Source: Rhodoferax lacus (GTDB lineage: Bacteria; Pseudomonadota; Gammaproteobacteria; Burkholderiales; Burkholderiaceae_C). Taken from it: DNA of 53,253 bases. Below, piece by piece: positions 16,838-24,743 of this stretch (position 1 is the stretch's first letter; every line of letters begins with the position of its first letter). The position numbers and the translations under genes are program-made. The DNA is taken from the NCBI RefSeq assembly GCF_003415675.1, contig NZ_QFZK01000021.1:1-53253 (forward strand), read 5' to 3'. Under the pieces are notes generated by a model. That model made no database searches and was not told the DNA's origin. It saw nothing but the letters and a program-made list of their open reading frames with translations.

Positions 16838-17281
16838 ATGACCTTATATTCCACGCTCCATCCTAGAACCAAAGCTTTAATTGACGCTGCAAGGCGAAAT
16901 AATGCGAAGCTCAAAATGCCAGTAAGCGGGCGCTATTTGCTCATCAATGCATCGATTTCAAACGACCGTATTGCTGGCGCAGACCCAGAGGACTTGCTTG
17001 TTCCAGGTCTGTACAAGGCATTTGTGCCTGATGATTTGAGCATCGGCTTGGCGGCTCGCTGTGCATTTGAAGCTTTTAACTGTGTGGTTCCGATTTCCAA
17101 TCTTGACACCATTGAGCTCGCAGTTTGGGACCCCGATTCGGACGCCGTGATTGAAATCGATTTTGAAACTGAAATCGACAGCATGGAATTAGGGAATCGC
17201 TGTCTTGGGTTTGAGCAATATGCCGTAACGTCCTACAGCATTAACCCAAGACCCTATCCGATGGAAAGGTTATTCCCGTAA
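16838..17281 (+). CDS. Orphan AT-rich gene, unknown function
   Basis: Encodes 147 residues from ATG 16838; a TTG at 16775 preceded by GAGGG would give 168. The product is soluble and acidic, with a run of Asp/Glu near residues 110-130 (DPDSDAVIEIDFETEID) and no signal peptide or known motif. Codon use is much more AT-rich than in neighbours, which suggests separate acquisition. A good terminator follows 11 bases after the stop codon, supporting a real single-gene unit. It lies between the polymerase operon and the recombinase. Confidence 0.55.
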   Translation: MTLYSTLHPRTKALIDAARRNNAKLKMPVSGRYLLINASISNDRIAGADPEDLLVPGLYKAFVPDDLSIGLAARCAFEAFNCVVPISNLDTIELAVWDPDSDAVIEIDFETEIDSMELGNRCLGFEQYAVTSYSINPRPYPMERLFP

Positions 17282-17292
17282 ATATGCGGCAT

Positions 17293-17320
17293 GGGGCATG
17301 TATGAGCATGCCCCGTTTTT
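17293..17320 (+). terminator. Rho-independent terminator
   Basis: GGGGCATG pairs with CATGCCCC across a 6-base loop and is followed by five T at 17316-17320. It lies just after the AT-rich orphan gene. The remaining 17321-17509 up to the recombinase 3' end shows no gene. Confidence 0.8.
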
Positions 17321-17509
17321 CAAGGTGCACTACTGGCGCATTGGCCACGATCTAAAGAGATTTGCTGTGGTGGTGGACCACAGGTAGATGTCGGGTAGTA
17401 CGACACCCGGCTCATATCTTCTATATCAATAGAACTGCATTGTTTCAATCCCTGGGTCGCATTGTCCTCGCGCTGCTTCGTTGAGCCTCCGAACCCAAAG
17501 GACGCTCCA

Positions 17510-19096
17510 CTAATTCTTGTCAGTGATTGACTTGGCGTTACGGTTCTTAGCTCTTTTTAGCATCGCGGGGGGGGGATTAACGCCGTAAGTCGCGCCATTC
17601 CGCGCATGCACCATGAAGTACTTCCCGTTCCAAACTAATCGCGTCACAACTTGGCTCAGCGCCTGTGCAACCTTATGTCGCCCCTCCACATTTGCGCGGT
17701 CAGCAACTACCTCTGCTGCATTTTTGGCGAGTTCATCGCCAAAGTTTCTGTCCAACAAAGGCACTGCAGCTAGTGCGTCCCTGGCTCTCGTGATTACCGC
17801 CTCCGCATCGGCTTTGTCTTTCTCGGCTGCGGCCAAGCGCGTAAGCAGCAATTGGCTGTGCCCAGACTCCTCTAGCGCGTCCAAGAGCCGTTCTGCACGA
17901 GCATTCGCATCCGCTAGTCTGGACTGCGCTAGGCCTAGCTCTTCACGGGCAGCAGCGGCAGAGTTGTCAGGTGTGAAAGCTGCTTGCTCCAGCTGGGCAA
18001 CAGCGGACAAGACCGGTCCCAACAAGACCTTCTCGGCTACGCCGGGGCAGTCTGATGACCCATTGATGCGTCCAAGGCAGTAGTAACGCGGATAGCCCCG
18101 ACCGGTTGGCGGTTTGCGGTCCATGCGTTCTCCACATGAACAGTAAAAAATCCCGGAAAAGATGTCGGCCTTAAGGCCTCGTATACGAAGCGGACCTTCT
18201 CTGCTGCCTAATGACGCTTGCACCTGGTACCAGAGTTCGTCCGAGACGGCCCGTGGAAAGTAATTGAGAACAGGATCAACGTGGTTCGTCATCTTGCCCG
18301 CGACCATCTTTTTTGGTTGCCACTCGCCTAAAACTCTCCGGTCACGTAGCAATCGACTAACGCCGGTGTGTTCCCAGCGTGTAGATGTGTTCTTCCTAAT
18401 CCGCCAAGGCAACGGCCAGGCTTCCTGATTCGCCCTCCTGGCGATTGCGATGCCCCCATGCCCTGCTGCAGCCAATTCAAATGCCTTCAATACAGCGGCG
18501 GCTTTATCTTCCACCATTTCCCAACCGGAACGGTCTTGTTTGGGTACGGCCCAACCGGGACCGTGCCCGTGGGACACAACTGCCAAGCCAGATTTCCGTT
18601 TATCCTGAAATTGGTCACTGACGCGCTTTGCCTTTTTGGAGCTTTCTTCGTGTGCCCGCGAAAAAAGGAGAACGGACAGCATGAACGACATAGTGTCCTG
18701 GATCGTCGTTTCGTTCCACTCGTGGTTGTCGATGTGGGAGACAACACGAACGCCTGTGTTCACAATTTTCGTGAGCACAGCGATGGCGTCAGGAATTGAT
18801 GCGCGGCTGATACGGTCAAGACTTTCGACCAAAAGTATTGACCCTTTGGGTACCCTGCCTGCCTCTGCCGCAGCCAGGAAACCTCCCATGGCCCCGCGCA
18901 TTACGTTGTCACCGGTATATGCAGAAATCCCCAAGTCCGAGAGCGCGAGGCTTTCGTCAAGCACATAACCTCTTTCCAAACACCAAATGCGCGCCGAGTG
19001 GGTCTGTCGTTCGAGGCTGTGTCCAGATGCTTGGCGACCTGAAGAAAACCGGCGGTACGAGTAAACGAGGGTGCTTGATGGAGGCATGTCAGTCAT
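17510..19096 (-). CDS. Large serine recombinase (integrase of the island)
   Basis: A 528-residue site-specific recombinase of the resolvase/invertase superfamily. The N-terminal catalytic domain has the nucleophile Ser18 in RRFSSGRQ and the ESLDRISR motif. A recombinase domain (GHGPGWAVPKQDRSGW...) follows, then a zinc-ribbon (CSCGERM ... YYCLGR ... DCPG), and a C-terminal Ala/Glu-rich coiled coil (about residues 385-450). This is the architecture of large serine integrases, which join attP and attB at short cores without host factors. The gene begins 25 bases from the xth remnant, the usual place of an integrase beside its attachment site. It is probably the enzyme that inserted the island into xth. 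Confidence 0.93.
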   Translation of the reverse strand: MTDMPPSSTLVYSYRRFSSGRQASGHSLERQTHSARIWCLERGYVLDESLALSDLGISAYTGDNVMRGAMGGFLAAAEAGRVPKGSILLVESLDRISRASIPDAIAVLTKIVNTGVRVVSHIDNHEWNETTIQDTMSFMLSVLLFSRAHEESSKKAKRVSDQFQDKRKSGLAVVSHGHGPGWAVPKQDRSGWEMVEDKAAAVLKAFELAAAGHGGIAIARRANQEAWPLPWRIRKNTSTRWEHTGVSRLLRDRRVLGEWQPKKMVAGKMTNHVDPVLNYFPRAVSDELWYQVQASLGSREGPLRIRGLKADIFSGIFYCSCGERMDRKPPTGRGYPRYYCLGRINGSSDCPGVAEKVLLGPVLSAVAQLEQAAFTPDNSAAAAREELGLAQSRLADANARAERLLDALEESGHSQLLLTRLAAAEKDKADAEAVITRARDALAAVPLLDRNFGDELAKNAAEVVADRANVEGRHKVAQALSQVVTRLVWNGKYFMVHARNGATYGVNPPPAMLKRAKNRNAKSITDKN

Positions 19097-19111
19097 GCCC
19101 CAATTATCGTA

Positions 19112-19130
19112 GAGTTTTTGCCGTATTGAC
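19112..19130. other. Probable right attachment junction (attR) in xth
   Basis: Homology to ExoIII begins abruptly at CGT ATT GAC (19122-19130; residues R-I-D). The preceding bases give a TAG stop and no ExoIII residues in that frame. The crossover core must be at or just left of this point. The exact core cannot be fixed without the left junction, which is outside the window. Confidence 0.5.
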
Positions 19131-19238
19131 TACCATTTGTCCACCCCTGCGCTGGCGGCAGGCGCCCGCAACGTGGAGATTTACAAGGGCGAAAAGTTCT
19201 CCGACCATGCGCCCATCACGATTGGCTACGACTGGTGA
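19122..19238 (+). pseudogene. xth: 3' remnant of chromosomal exodeoxyribonuclease III gene
   Basis: Thirty-eight codons and a TGA encode the C-terminal end of an ExoIII: RIDYH, then LAAGARNVEIYKGEKF, then SDHAPITIGYDW. They align with residues 224 onward of the intact copy at 786-1577, including the catalytic Asp-His of SDHAP. Yet the two differ at many positions, so they come from different xth lineages. The frame is closed just upstream, so the fragment is not expressed as a protein. Its 5' part should lie beyond the left end of the island. Confidence 0.9.
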
Positions 19239-19362
19239 ATGCCGGCTGGTGACATACAGCGGGGATAGAATCCAAGGGTAAACCCCAGTCTCTTGGGTGC
19301 GGATTGGATGGCTTACCTGCCTGGCGATTGCCCGCGCAGCCTGTTCAAGAAATGAGGCTTCC

Positions 19363-20880
19363 GTGACCAAGACCATCGACATCACCGAACTGTGTTTGCG
19401 TGACGCCCACCAAAGCCTCCTGGCCACCCGCATGGCGATGGAGGACATGGTGCCCGCCTGTGCCGATATCGACCAGGCCGGCTACTGGTCGGTGGAGTGC
19501 TGGGGCGGCGCCACCTTTGATGCCTGCATCCGCTTCCTCAATGAAGACCCCTGGGAGCGGCTGCGCCAGTTCCGCACCCTGCTACCCAACTCGCGCCTGC
19601 AGATGCTGCTGCGCGGCCAGAACCTGCTGGGCTACCGGCATTACGAAGACAGCGTGGTGGACCGCTTTGTGGACCGGGCCGCGGTCAATGGCATGGACGT
19701 GTTCCGCATCTTCGACGCCCTCAACGACATCCGCAACATCCGCCACTCGGTGCAGGCCGTGCGGCGCAACGGCAAGCATGCGCAGGGCACCATCTGCTAC
19801 ACCGTGAGTCCCCTGCACACCACCGAGACCTTTGTCGAAATGGCCGAGCGTCTGGTGGAGCTGGGTTGCGACTCGATTTGCCTCAAAGACATGGCCGCAC
19901 TGCTCAAGCCGCAGGCAGCCTTCGACATCGTCAAAGGCATCAAGACGCGCTGCGGCGAGGCCGTGCGCATCCATGTGCACACCCATGCCACCACCGGCGT
20001 GACGCTGGTCTCGCTGATGAAGGCCATTGAAGCCGGGGCCGACTGCGTGGACACCGCCATCAGCTCGCTCAGCCTGGGGCCGGGCCACAACCCGACCGAA
20101 AGCCTGGTGGCCATGCTGGACGGCACCGGCTTTCAGGCCACGCTGGACAAGGACCGCCTGCACCGCATCAAAAACCATTTCGCGGCCCTGCGCCCGCGTT
20201 ACCAGGCCTTCATGTCCAACATCATTGGCGTGGAGACCGACATTTTTGACAGCCAGATACCGGGCGGCATGATCTCCAATATGGAAAGCCAGCTCAAGCA
20301 GCAGGGCGCGGGCGACCGGCTGGAGGAAGTGTTCTTCGAAGTGCCGCGCGTGCGCGAGGACGCGGGCTTTCCGCCCCTGGTCACGCCCTCCAGCCAGATC
20401 GTGGGCACGCAGGCCGTGTTCAATGTGCTGATGGGCCGCTACAAGGTGATGTCCAGCGAATTTGCCGACCTGATGCTGGGCTACTACGGCAAGACGCCGG
20501 GCGAGCGCGATCCGGAGGTGCTGGCCATGGCCGCCGCACAGGCGCACAAGCCCGCCATCCTGGAGCGCCCGGCCGACCTGCTCAAGCCCGAGTGGGAGGC
20601 CTTGCAGACGGCGGCCTGCGCGCTGCCGGGCTGCGACAGCAGCGAGGAAGACGTACTGACCTACGCCATGTTTCCGCAAGTGGCCCCCGGCTTTTTTGGG
20701 AAGCGCGCACAGGGCCCGCTCAACCTCGGGCGCGATCCCGAAGCCGCCGCCCCTGCCAGCGCGGGCGGCGCCCCGACAGGCGCCCAGTCCGGCGACAAGG
20801 CCCTGCGCACGCCGGTGAGCTATGACGTCAAGCTCAACGGCCGCTCGCACCGCGTGAGCATCACGCCCGTTACCTCCTGA
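19363..20880 (+). CDS. Transcarboxylase 5S-like / pyruvate-oxaloacetate carboxyltransferase subunit
   Basis: A 505-residue carboxyltransferase of the pyruvate carboxylase C-terminal / oxaloacetate decarboxylase alpha / transcarboxylase 5S family, moving CO2 between biotin and pyruvate or oxaloacetate. Visible are the metal-site Asp14 motif LRDAHQSLLATRM, the carboxylated-Lys motif CLKDMA and the metal ligands HVHTH. GTG at 19363 with GAGG upstream is the likely start. It ends without a fused biotin domain; the biotin carrier is separate at 22758. It is followed 12 bases later by the 12S-like subunit. The four-gene context fits transcarboxylase better than a sodium-pump decarboxylase, because no membrane beta subunit is present. 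Confidence 0.88.
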   Translation: MTKTIDITELCLRDAHQSLLATRMAMEDMVPACADIDQAGYWSVECWGGATFDACIRFLNEDPWERLRQFRTLLPNSRLQMLLRGQNLLGYRHYEDSVVDRFVDRAAVNGMDVFRIFDALNDIRNIRHSVQAVRRNGKHAQGTICYTVSPLHTTETFVEMAERLVELGCDSICLKDMAALLKPQAAFDIVKGIKTRCGEAVRIHVHTHATTGVTLVSLMKAIEAGADCVDTAISSLSLGPGHNPTESLVAMLDGTGFQATLDKDRLHRIKNHFAALRPRYQAFMSNIIGVETDIFDSQIPGGMISNMESQLKQQGAGDRLEEVFFEVPRVREDAGFPPLVTPSSQIVGTQAVFNVLMGRYKVMSSEFADLMLGYYGKTPGERDPEVLAMAAAQAHKPAILERPADLLKPEWEALQTAACALPGCDSSEEDVLTYAMFPQVAPGFFGKRAQGPLNLGRDPEAAAPASAGGAPTGAQSGDKALRTPVSYDVKLNGRSHRVSITPVTS

Positions 20881-20892
20881 GCAGGACACACC

Positions 20893-22440
20893 ATGAACAC
20901 CATGCAGAAGAAAATTGAAGAACTCCAGCGCCGGCAGGAAGCGGCCTACCTGGGCGGCGGCGCCGACAAGCAGGACAAGCAGCGCAAGGGTGGACGCCTG
21001 ACGGCGCGCGAGCGCGTGGCCGAACTGGTGGATGCGGGCAGCTTTGACGAAGTGGGCCTGTTTGCCACGCATCGCTCCGCGCTGTTTGGCATGCAGGGCA
21101 AGCCCCTGGCGGCCGACGGGGTGGTCACAGGCGCGGCAGCCATTGGCGGGCGCCTGGTGCACCTGGCCAGCCAGGACTTCACCGTGGCCGGCGGCTCGGC
21201 CGGGGAGATGCACTCCATCAAGGTGGCCGACATCATGAAGGCGTCTCTGAGGGCCGGCTCGCCCTTTGTATTTATCAACGACTCGGGCGGTGCGCGGGTG
21301 CAGGAGGGCATTGCCTCGCTCTCGGGCTACGGAAAAGTGTTCCATGCCAATGTGCTGCTGTCCGGGGCGGTGCCGCAAATCTCGCTGATCTGCGGCCCCT
21401 GTGCGGGAGGCGCGGCCTACAGCCCGGCGCTCACCGACTTCATCATCCAGACGCGCCAGGCGCAGATGTTCATCACCGGGCCGCAGGTCATCAAACAGGT
21501 CACGGGCGAGGACGTGAGCGCCGAAGAACTCGGCGGGGCCGATGCCCACATGGTGCATTCGGGCGTGATCCACTTCATTGCCGAAGACGACCACCACGCA
21601 ATCCAGCTCTGTCACAAGCTCCTGAGCTTTCTGCCCTCCAACAATCTGGAAGACCCGCCGCAGACCGAGGGCGACCCCTCGGTGGAGCCCAACCCGGTGC
21701 TGGAATCCATACTGCCCGAGGAAAGCAAGCAGGGCTATGACGTGCGCGATGTGATTGCCGCCATCGTCGATGCCGGGGACTTCCTGGAAGTGCAGTCCGG
21801 CCACGCCATGAACATCGTGGTGGGCTTTGCCCGCGTCTGCGGCGGCTCGGTGGGCATTGTGGCCAACCAGCCCTCGGTGCTGGCCGGTGCGCTGGACATC
21901 AACGCCTCCAACAAGGCCGCGCGCTTCATCCGCTTCTGCAATGCCTTCAACATTCCGCTGGTGACCCTGGTGGATGTGCCCGGCTTCATGCCCGGCGTGG
22001 AGCAGGAGTACGGCGGCATCATCCGCCACGGCGCCAAGCTGCTGTTTGCCTACGCCTCGGCCACCGTGCCCAAGATCACCGTGATCCTGCGCAAGAGCTA
22101 CGGCGGCGCCTACCTGGCCATGTGCGGCAAGGACCTGGATGCCGACCGCGTATTTGCCTGGCCCACCGCCGAGATTGCCGTCATGGGCGCCGAGGGTGCG
22201 GCCGAGATCGTGTTCCGCAAGGAGATTGCCGAGGCCGCCGACCCGGCTGAGCGCCGCAGCGCGCTGATCAAGGAATACCGCGACACCTTCTCCAACCCCT
22301 ATGTGGCCGCCGAGCTGCGCCTGGTGGACTCGGTGATCGAGCCCAAGCACACGCGTCGCCACATTGCGCAGGCCCTGGAATACCTGCGCATCAAGCGGGT
22401 GCCGCGGCCGCACAAAAAGCACGGGCTGATGCCGCTCTAG
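20893..22440 (+). CDS. Acyl-CoA carboxyltransferase beta subunit (transcarboxylase 12S-like)
   Basis: A 515-residue member of the PccB/MmdA/12S family, which transfers CO2 between biotin and propionyl-CoA or methylmalonyl-CoA. The two crotonase-like halves show oxyanion-hole segments: GPCAGGAAYSPAL and FINDSGGARVQEGI in the first, and KSYGGAYLAMCGKDL in the second. It starts at ATG 20893 after AGGA and sits between the 5S-like gene and the small accessory gene, all co-directional with short gaps. The acyl-CoA substrate cannot be set from sequence alone; propionyl/methylmalonyl-CoA is most usual for this group. Confidence 0.92.
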   Translation: MNTMQKKIEELQRRQEAAYLGGGADKQDKQRKGGRLTARERVAELVDAGSFDEVGLFATHRSALFGMQGKPLAADGVVTGAAAIGGRLVHLASQDFTVAGGSAGEMHSIKVADIMKASLRAGSPFVFINDSGGARVQEGIASLSGYGKVFHANVLLSGAVPQISLICGPCAGGAAYSPALTDFIIQTRQAQMFITGPQVIKQVTGEDVSAEELGGADAHMVHSGVIHFIAEDDHHAIQLCHKLLSFLPSNNLEDPPQTEGDPSVEPNPVLESILPEESKQGYDVRDVIAAIVDAGDFLEVQSGHAMNIVVGFARVCGGSVGIVANQPSVLAGALDINASNKAARFIRFCNAFNIPLVTLVDVPGFMPGVEQEYGGIIRHGAKLLFAYASATVPKITVILRKSYGGAYLAMCGKDLDADRVFAWPTAEIAVMGAEGAAEIVFRKEIAEAADPAERRSALIKEYRDTFSNPYVAAELRLVDSVIEPKHTRRHIAQALEYLRIKRVPRPHKKHGLMPL

Positions 22441-22449
22441 GACCGCACC

Positions 22450-22734
22450 ATGCAAGAACCCAACCCAGACACACTGGCCCTGCTGGCGCAAATGCGCCAG
22501 GAGCTCGACACCCTGCGCCAGCGCGTGGCCACGCTGGAGCAAGGCGCGCTGCAGGCGGCTGCCTCGTCAACCGCCGCTGCACCACCCAGCGAAGAAGACC
22601 TGCTGCTCATCTCCGCCGCCGTGGCCGCCTTTTTGGGCGTGCGCGCCCGCGTGCGCCAGGTGCGCCTGGTGCACTCCAGCGCCTGGGCCCAGGTCGGGCG
22701 CATGGGCAGCCATGCCTCGCACCACACCCATTGA
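22450..22734 (+). CDS. Small accessory subunit of biotin-dependent carboxyltransferase
   Basis: A 94-residue protein. The N-terminal third is a coiled coil (MRQELDTLRQRVATLEQG), followed by an Ala/Pro linker. A C-terminal helix-rich segment reads ISAAVAAFLGVRARVRQVRL and ends with GRMGSHASHHTH. The C-terminal part resembles the short subunits of methylmalonyl-CoA or glutaconyl-CoA decarboxylases that help assembly, but the OadG-type membrane helix is missing. Its position between 12S and the biotin carrier supports a structural role in the complex. The His-rich tail could bind metal. Confidence 0.65.
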   Translation: MQEPNPDTLALLAQMRQELDTLRQRVATLEQGALQAAASSTAAAPPSEEDLLLISAAVAAFLGVRARVRQVRLVHSSAWAQVGRMGSHASHHTH

Positions 22735-22757
22735 TTGATTGTTTGATTGGATCTGCC

Positions 22758-23156
22758 GTGAAACTGCGCATAACCCTGGATGAGCGAACCTTTGAGGTCG
22801 AGGTGGAGGTGGCCGAGACCGAGCACGCCGATCTGCCGCCGGCCTACCCGGTGGGCACGGCGCGACTGAGCGGCAGTGCGGCCAGCGCGCCCGGTGCAGC
22901 CAAGGCGGGCAGCGCAGCCCCCCCGGCAGCCGTGGCCGACGAGAGCCGTGCCTGCCGCAGCCCGGTCTCGGGCGTGGTGGTCAAGGTGGTGGCTGCACCA
23001 GGTGCCAGCATCCAGGCCGGTGAATCGATTCTGGTGCTCGAAGCCATGAAGATGGAGACCAACATCACCGCACCCGTCTCGGGCATGATTGCGTCCATAC
23101 GGGTGCAGCAGGGCGACCGCGTCCAGACCGGTGACGTGCTGGTGGAATTTACCTGA
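22758..23156 (+). CDS. Biotin carboxyl carrier protein (transcarboxylase 1.3S-like)
   Basis: A 132-residue carrier with the biotinylation motif EAMKMET (Lys98 when counted from GTG 22758) in a C-terminal biotinyl domain. An Ala/Pro/Gly linker (about residues 35-60) and an N-terminal strand region (MKLRITLDERTFEVEVEV) precede it. GTG 22758 is the likely start, because the conserved KLRITL begins there; a TTG at 22731 overlaps the previous stop. It carries the carboxyl group between the 5S-like and 12S-like enzymes encoded just upstream. Confidence 0.9.
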   Translation: MKLRITLDERTFEVEVEVAETEHADLPPAYPVGTARLSGSAASAPGAAKAGSAAPPAAVADESRACRSPVSGVVVKVVAAPGASIQAGESILVLEAMKMETNITAPVSGMIASIRVQQGDRVQTGDVLVEFT

Positions 23157-23208
23157 GCCCTGCGGGTACGGAATTTGCATGTGTTCATTCCTGTCACAGG
23201 AGGTTCAC

Positions 23209-23301
23209 ATGGATCATTTTTTCAAGGATATCCTTCTGGCCATCACCGTCACCATGGTGGCCGTCCTGCTTTCCGGCGTGGTTCAATGGCTCAGGCCTTG
23301 A
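23209..23301 (+). CDS. 30-residue single-pass membrane peptide
   Basis: A very short gene with a perfect AGGAGG ribosome binding site six bases before ATG 23209. The peptide begins MDHFFKDILLAITV, continues through one hydrophobic helix and ends WLRP, so it is probably an inner-membrane peptide. It lies 52 bases after the biotin carrier gene and 78 bases before the next gene. Function unknown. It is supported by the strong translation signal and membrane-helix composition only. Confidence 0.55.
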   Translation: MDHFFKDILLAITVTMVAVLLSGVVQWLRP

Positions 23302-23379
23302 GAACGCGCCAAGCGGCCGCACAATAAGGGGTGATGCAAGAAACAGGGGGAGCGCGGCACAAGCCGCCGTACAAGAAAG

Positions 23380-23712
23380 ATGGCTGTCATGGGATTACGT
23401 AAAAGCTTTTTGGCCCTGCTGGGCCGTGAAGAGGCAGAGACAACGGACACATCCGATGCGGTGCTGGAACACATCCGTCTGGCCATGCTGAGCGCCATTG
23501 AGGTGCACTGCGACACCCAGGACATCGCCGTCTACAAGCCCATACGCTATGCACGGGACCTCTCCGCCCTGTGGTTCATGCGCCCCCACCTGATGCAGGC
23601 CATTGCGGCCAGCCGCAGCGAAGCCATCGCCATCGAAGTGCTGCACCAGATCACCGACCTGTTCAAGGGGCACCTGGCAAGCGCCAATGCCTCCCGCTTC
23701 GGCTCGCTGTAA
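23380..23712 (+). CDS. Hypothetical protein
   Basis: A 110-residue soluble protein, mostly helical by composition (EHIRLAMLSAIEVH, IAIEVLHQITDLFKGHL), with no signal peptide, membrane segment or recognised domain. ATG 23380 is preceded by a weak AAGAAAG; ATG 23389 is an alternative. It stands between the transcarboxylase group and the HDOD/GGDEF group and could belong to either. I do not recognise it. Confidence 0.6.
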   Translation: MAVMGLRKSFLALLGREEAETTDTSDAVLEHIRLAMLSAIEVHCDTQDIAVYKPIRYARDLSALWFMRPHLMQAIAASRSEAIAIEVLHQITDLFKGHLASANASRFGSL

Positions 23713-23815
23713 AGCGCCACGCAGCCTGATTGCTGACAGTCGGCCACGCGCTGTTTTGTGGCCGTCAAACTGAGGTAAATTGTCAGCACCACACACAACG
23801 GGAATGGGAGCCAGC

Positions 23816-24616
23816 ATGTCATCCATCGATTCATTTTTTGAATCCGTGAAACTTCCGTCCATTCCTGACCTGGCCCATTCGCTGATCCAGACGCTGAACG
23901 ACGAAGACGCCTCCCTGGACGAGGTCGGCGACCTGATCACCCGTGACCCGGCCATCTCCGCCAAACTGCTGCGCCTGGCCAACAGTGCCCAGTTTGGTTT
24001 GCCACGCGGCGTGGGCACCATTGAAGACGCCATCGCCATGGTGGGCATGAACAAGGTGCGCACCCTGGCCCTGGGCGCCTGCCTGAGCGGCTCGTTTCCC
24101 GTGGTGGCTGGGCTTGACACCCACAGCTTCTGGAAGACCTCCATGGCCTGCGCCGGCTACTCTGAATGGCTGGCACGCAAGGTGGGGGTAGATGCGCAAA
24201 CGGCCTGGCTGACCGGCATGATGCTGCGCCTGGGTGAGCTGCTGATTGCACAGGCCCAGCCCCAGGCCCTGCTGGAAATCGAACAGCTGCCAGCGCCGCC
24301 AGGCACGCGCTGGCAGCGCGAGAAAAAGCTGATCGGCTACACCGAGGGCGAGCTCACCGCCGAACTGGCGCGCCGCTGGAATTTCCCCATGCAAATGGTG
24401 CAGGCCCTTCAGCGCTCCGCCGACCCGCTGGTGGAGCAGGCCTACTCCAGGCTGGGCGCCATCATTCACCTCGCCGGCCTGCTGGCTGACACACCCAATG
24501 CCGGGCCGGAGCAGGTGCCAGACCTGCCCTCCGACGTGCTGGCCAACCTGGGTTTGGGGCTGGACTGGATGCAGGACCACTTCCCCAGCAATGCCGATTT
24601 CATAGACGCTGCCTAA
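23816..24616 (+). CDS. HDOD domain signalling protein
   Basis: A 266-residue protein filled by an HDOD domain, an HD-like output fold that lacks the metal-binding HD residues and usually acts through protein contacts in stress, motility or c-di-GMP networks. Diagnostic segments are VKLPSIPDLA near the start, DPAISAKLLRLANSAQFG, and TIEDAIAMVGMNKVRTLALG. The start at 23816 (MSSIDSFF) has GGGAG upstream. A GGDEF-EAL gene and a second HDOD gene follow in the same direction. Confidence 0.87.
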   Translation: MSSIDSFFESVKLPSIPDLAHSLIQTLNDEDASLDEVGDLITRDPAISAKLLRLANSAQFGLPRGVGTIEDAIAMVGMNKVRTLALGACLSGSFPVVAGLDTHSFWKTSMACAGYSEWLARKVGVDAQTAWLTGMMLRLGELLIAQAQPQALLEIEQLPAPPGTRWQREKKLIGYTEGELTAELARRWNFPMQMVQALQRSADPLVEQAYSRLGAIIHLAGLLADTPNAGPEQVPDLPSDVLANLGLGLDWMQDHFPSNADFIDAA

Positions 24617-24743
24617 AAACAGGCCAGTTCATCGGACCGGCATCCGCTTTAGTCACCGGTTTGTATGACAGGGGGTGGTATTCTTCGTCCAACGATTTTG
24701 ACGGAGGATGAATGGGCGCATTGATACGCGAGGTCTGCACTGC

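Larger units (their letters stand above)
1..19121. mobile_element. Integrated genomic island (right end in window, left end outside)
   Basis: The stretch is bounded on the right by a large serine recombinase gene (17510-19096) and, 25 bases further, by the 3' remnant of a chromosomal xth gene. It contains cargo typical of integrative elements: a type III restriction operon, a family A DNA polymerase group, small proteins of the kind found on conjugative elements, and a spare xth. No conjugation genes (relaxase, type IV secretion) are visible, so these are either outside the window or absent. The left attachment site was not found; an IS66-like fragment occupies positions 1-75. That this is one island, and not several insertions, is inference. 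Confidence 0.7.

Noticed and set aside
19582..22542. A 986-codon open frame on the minus strand
   Set aside because: It lies wholly opposite the transcarboxylase genes, is rich in His, Gln and Gly, and has no motif. It is a GC-driven shadow.
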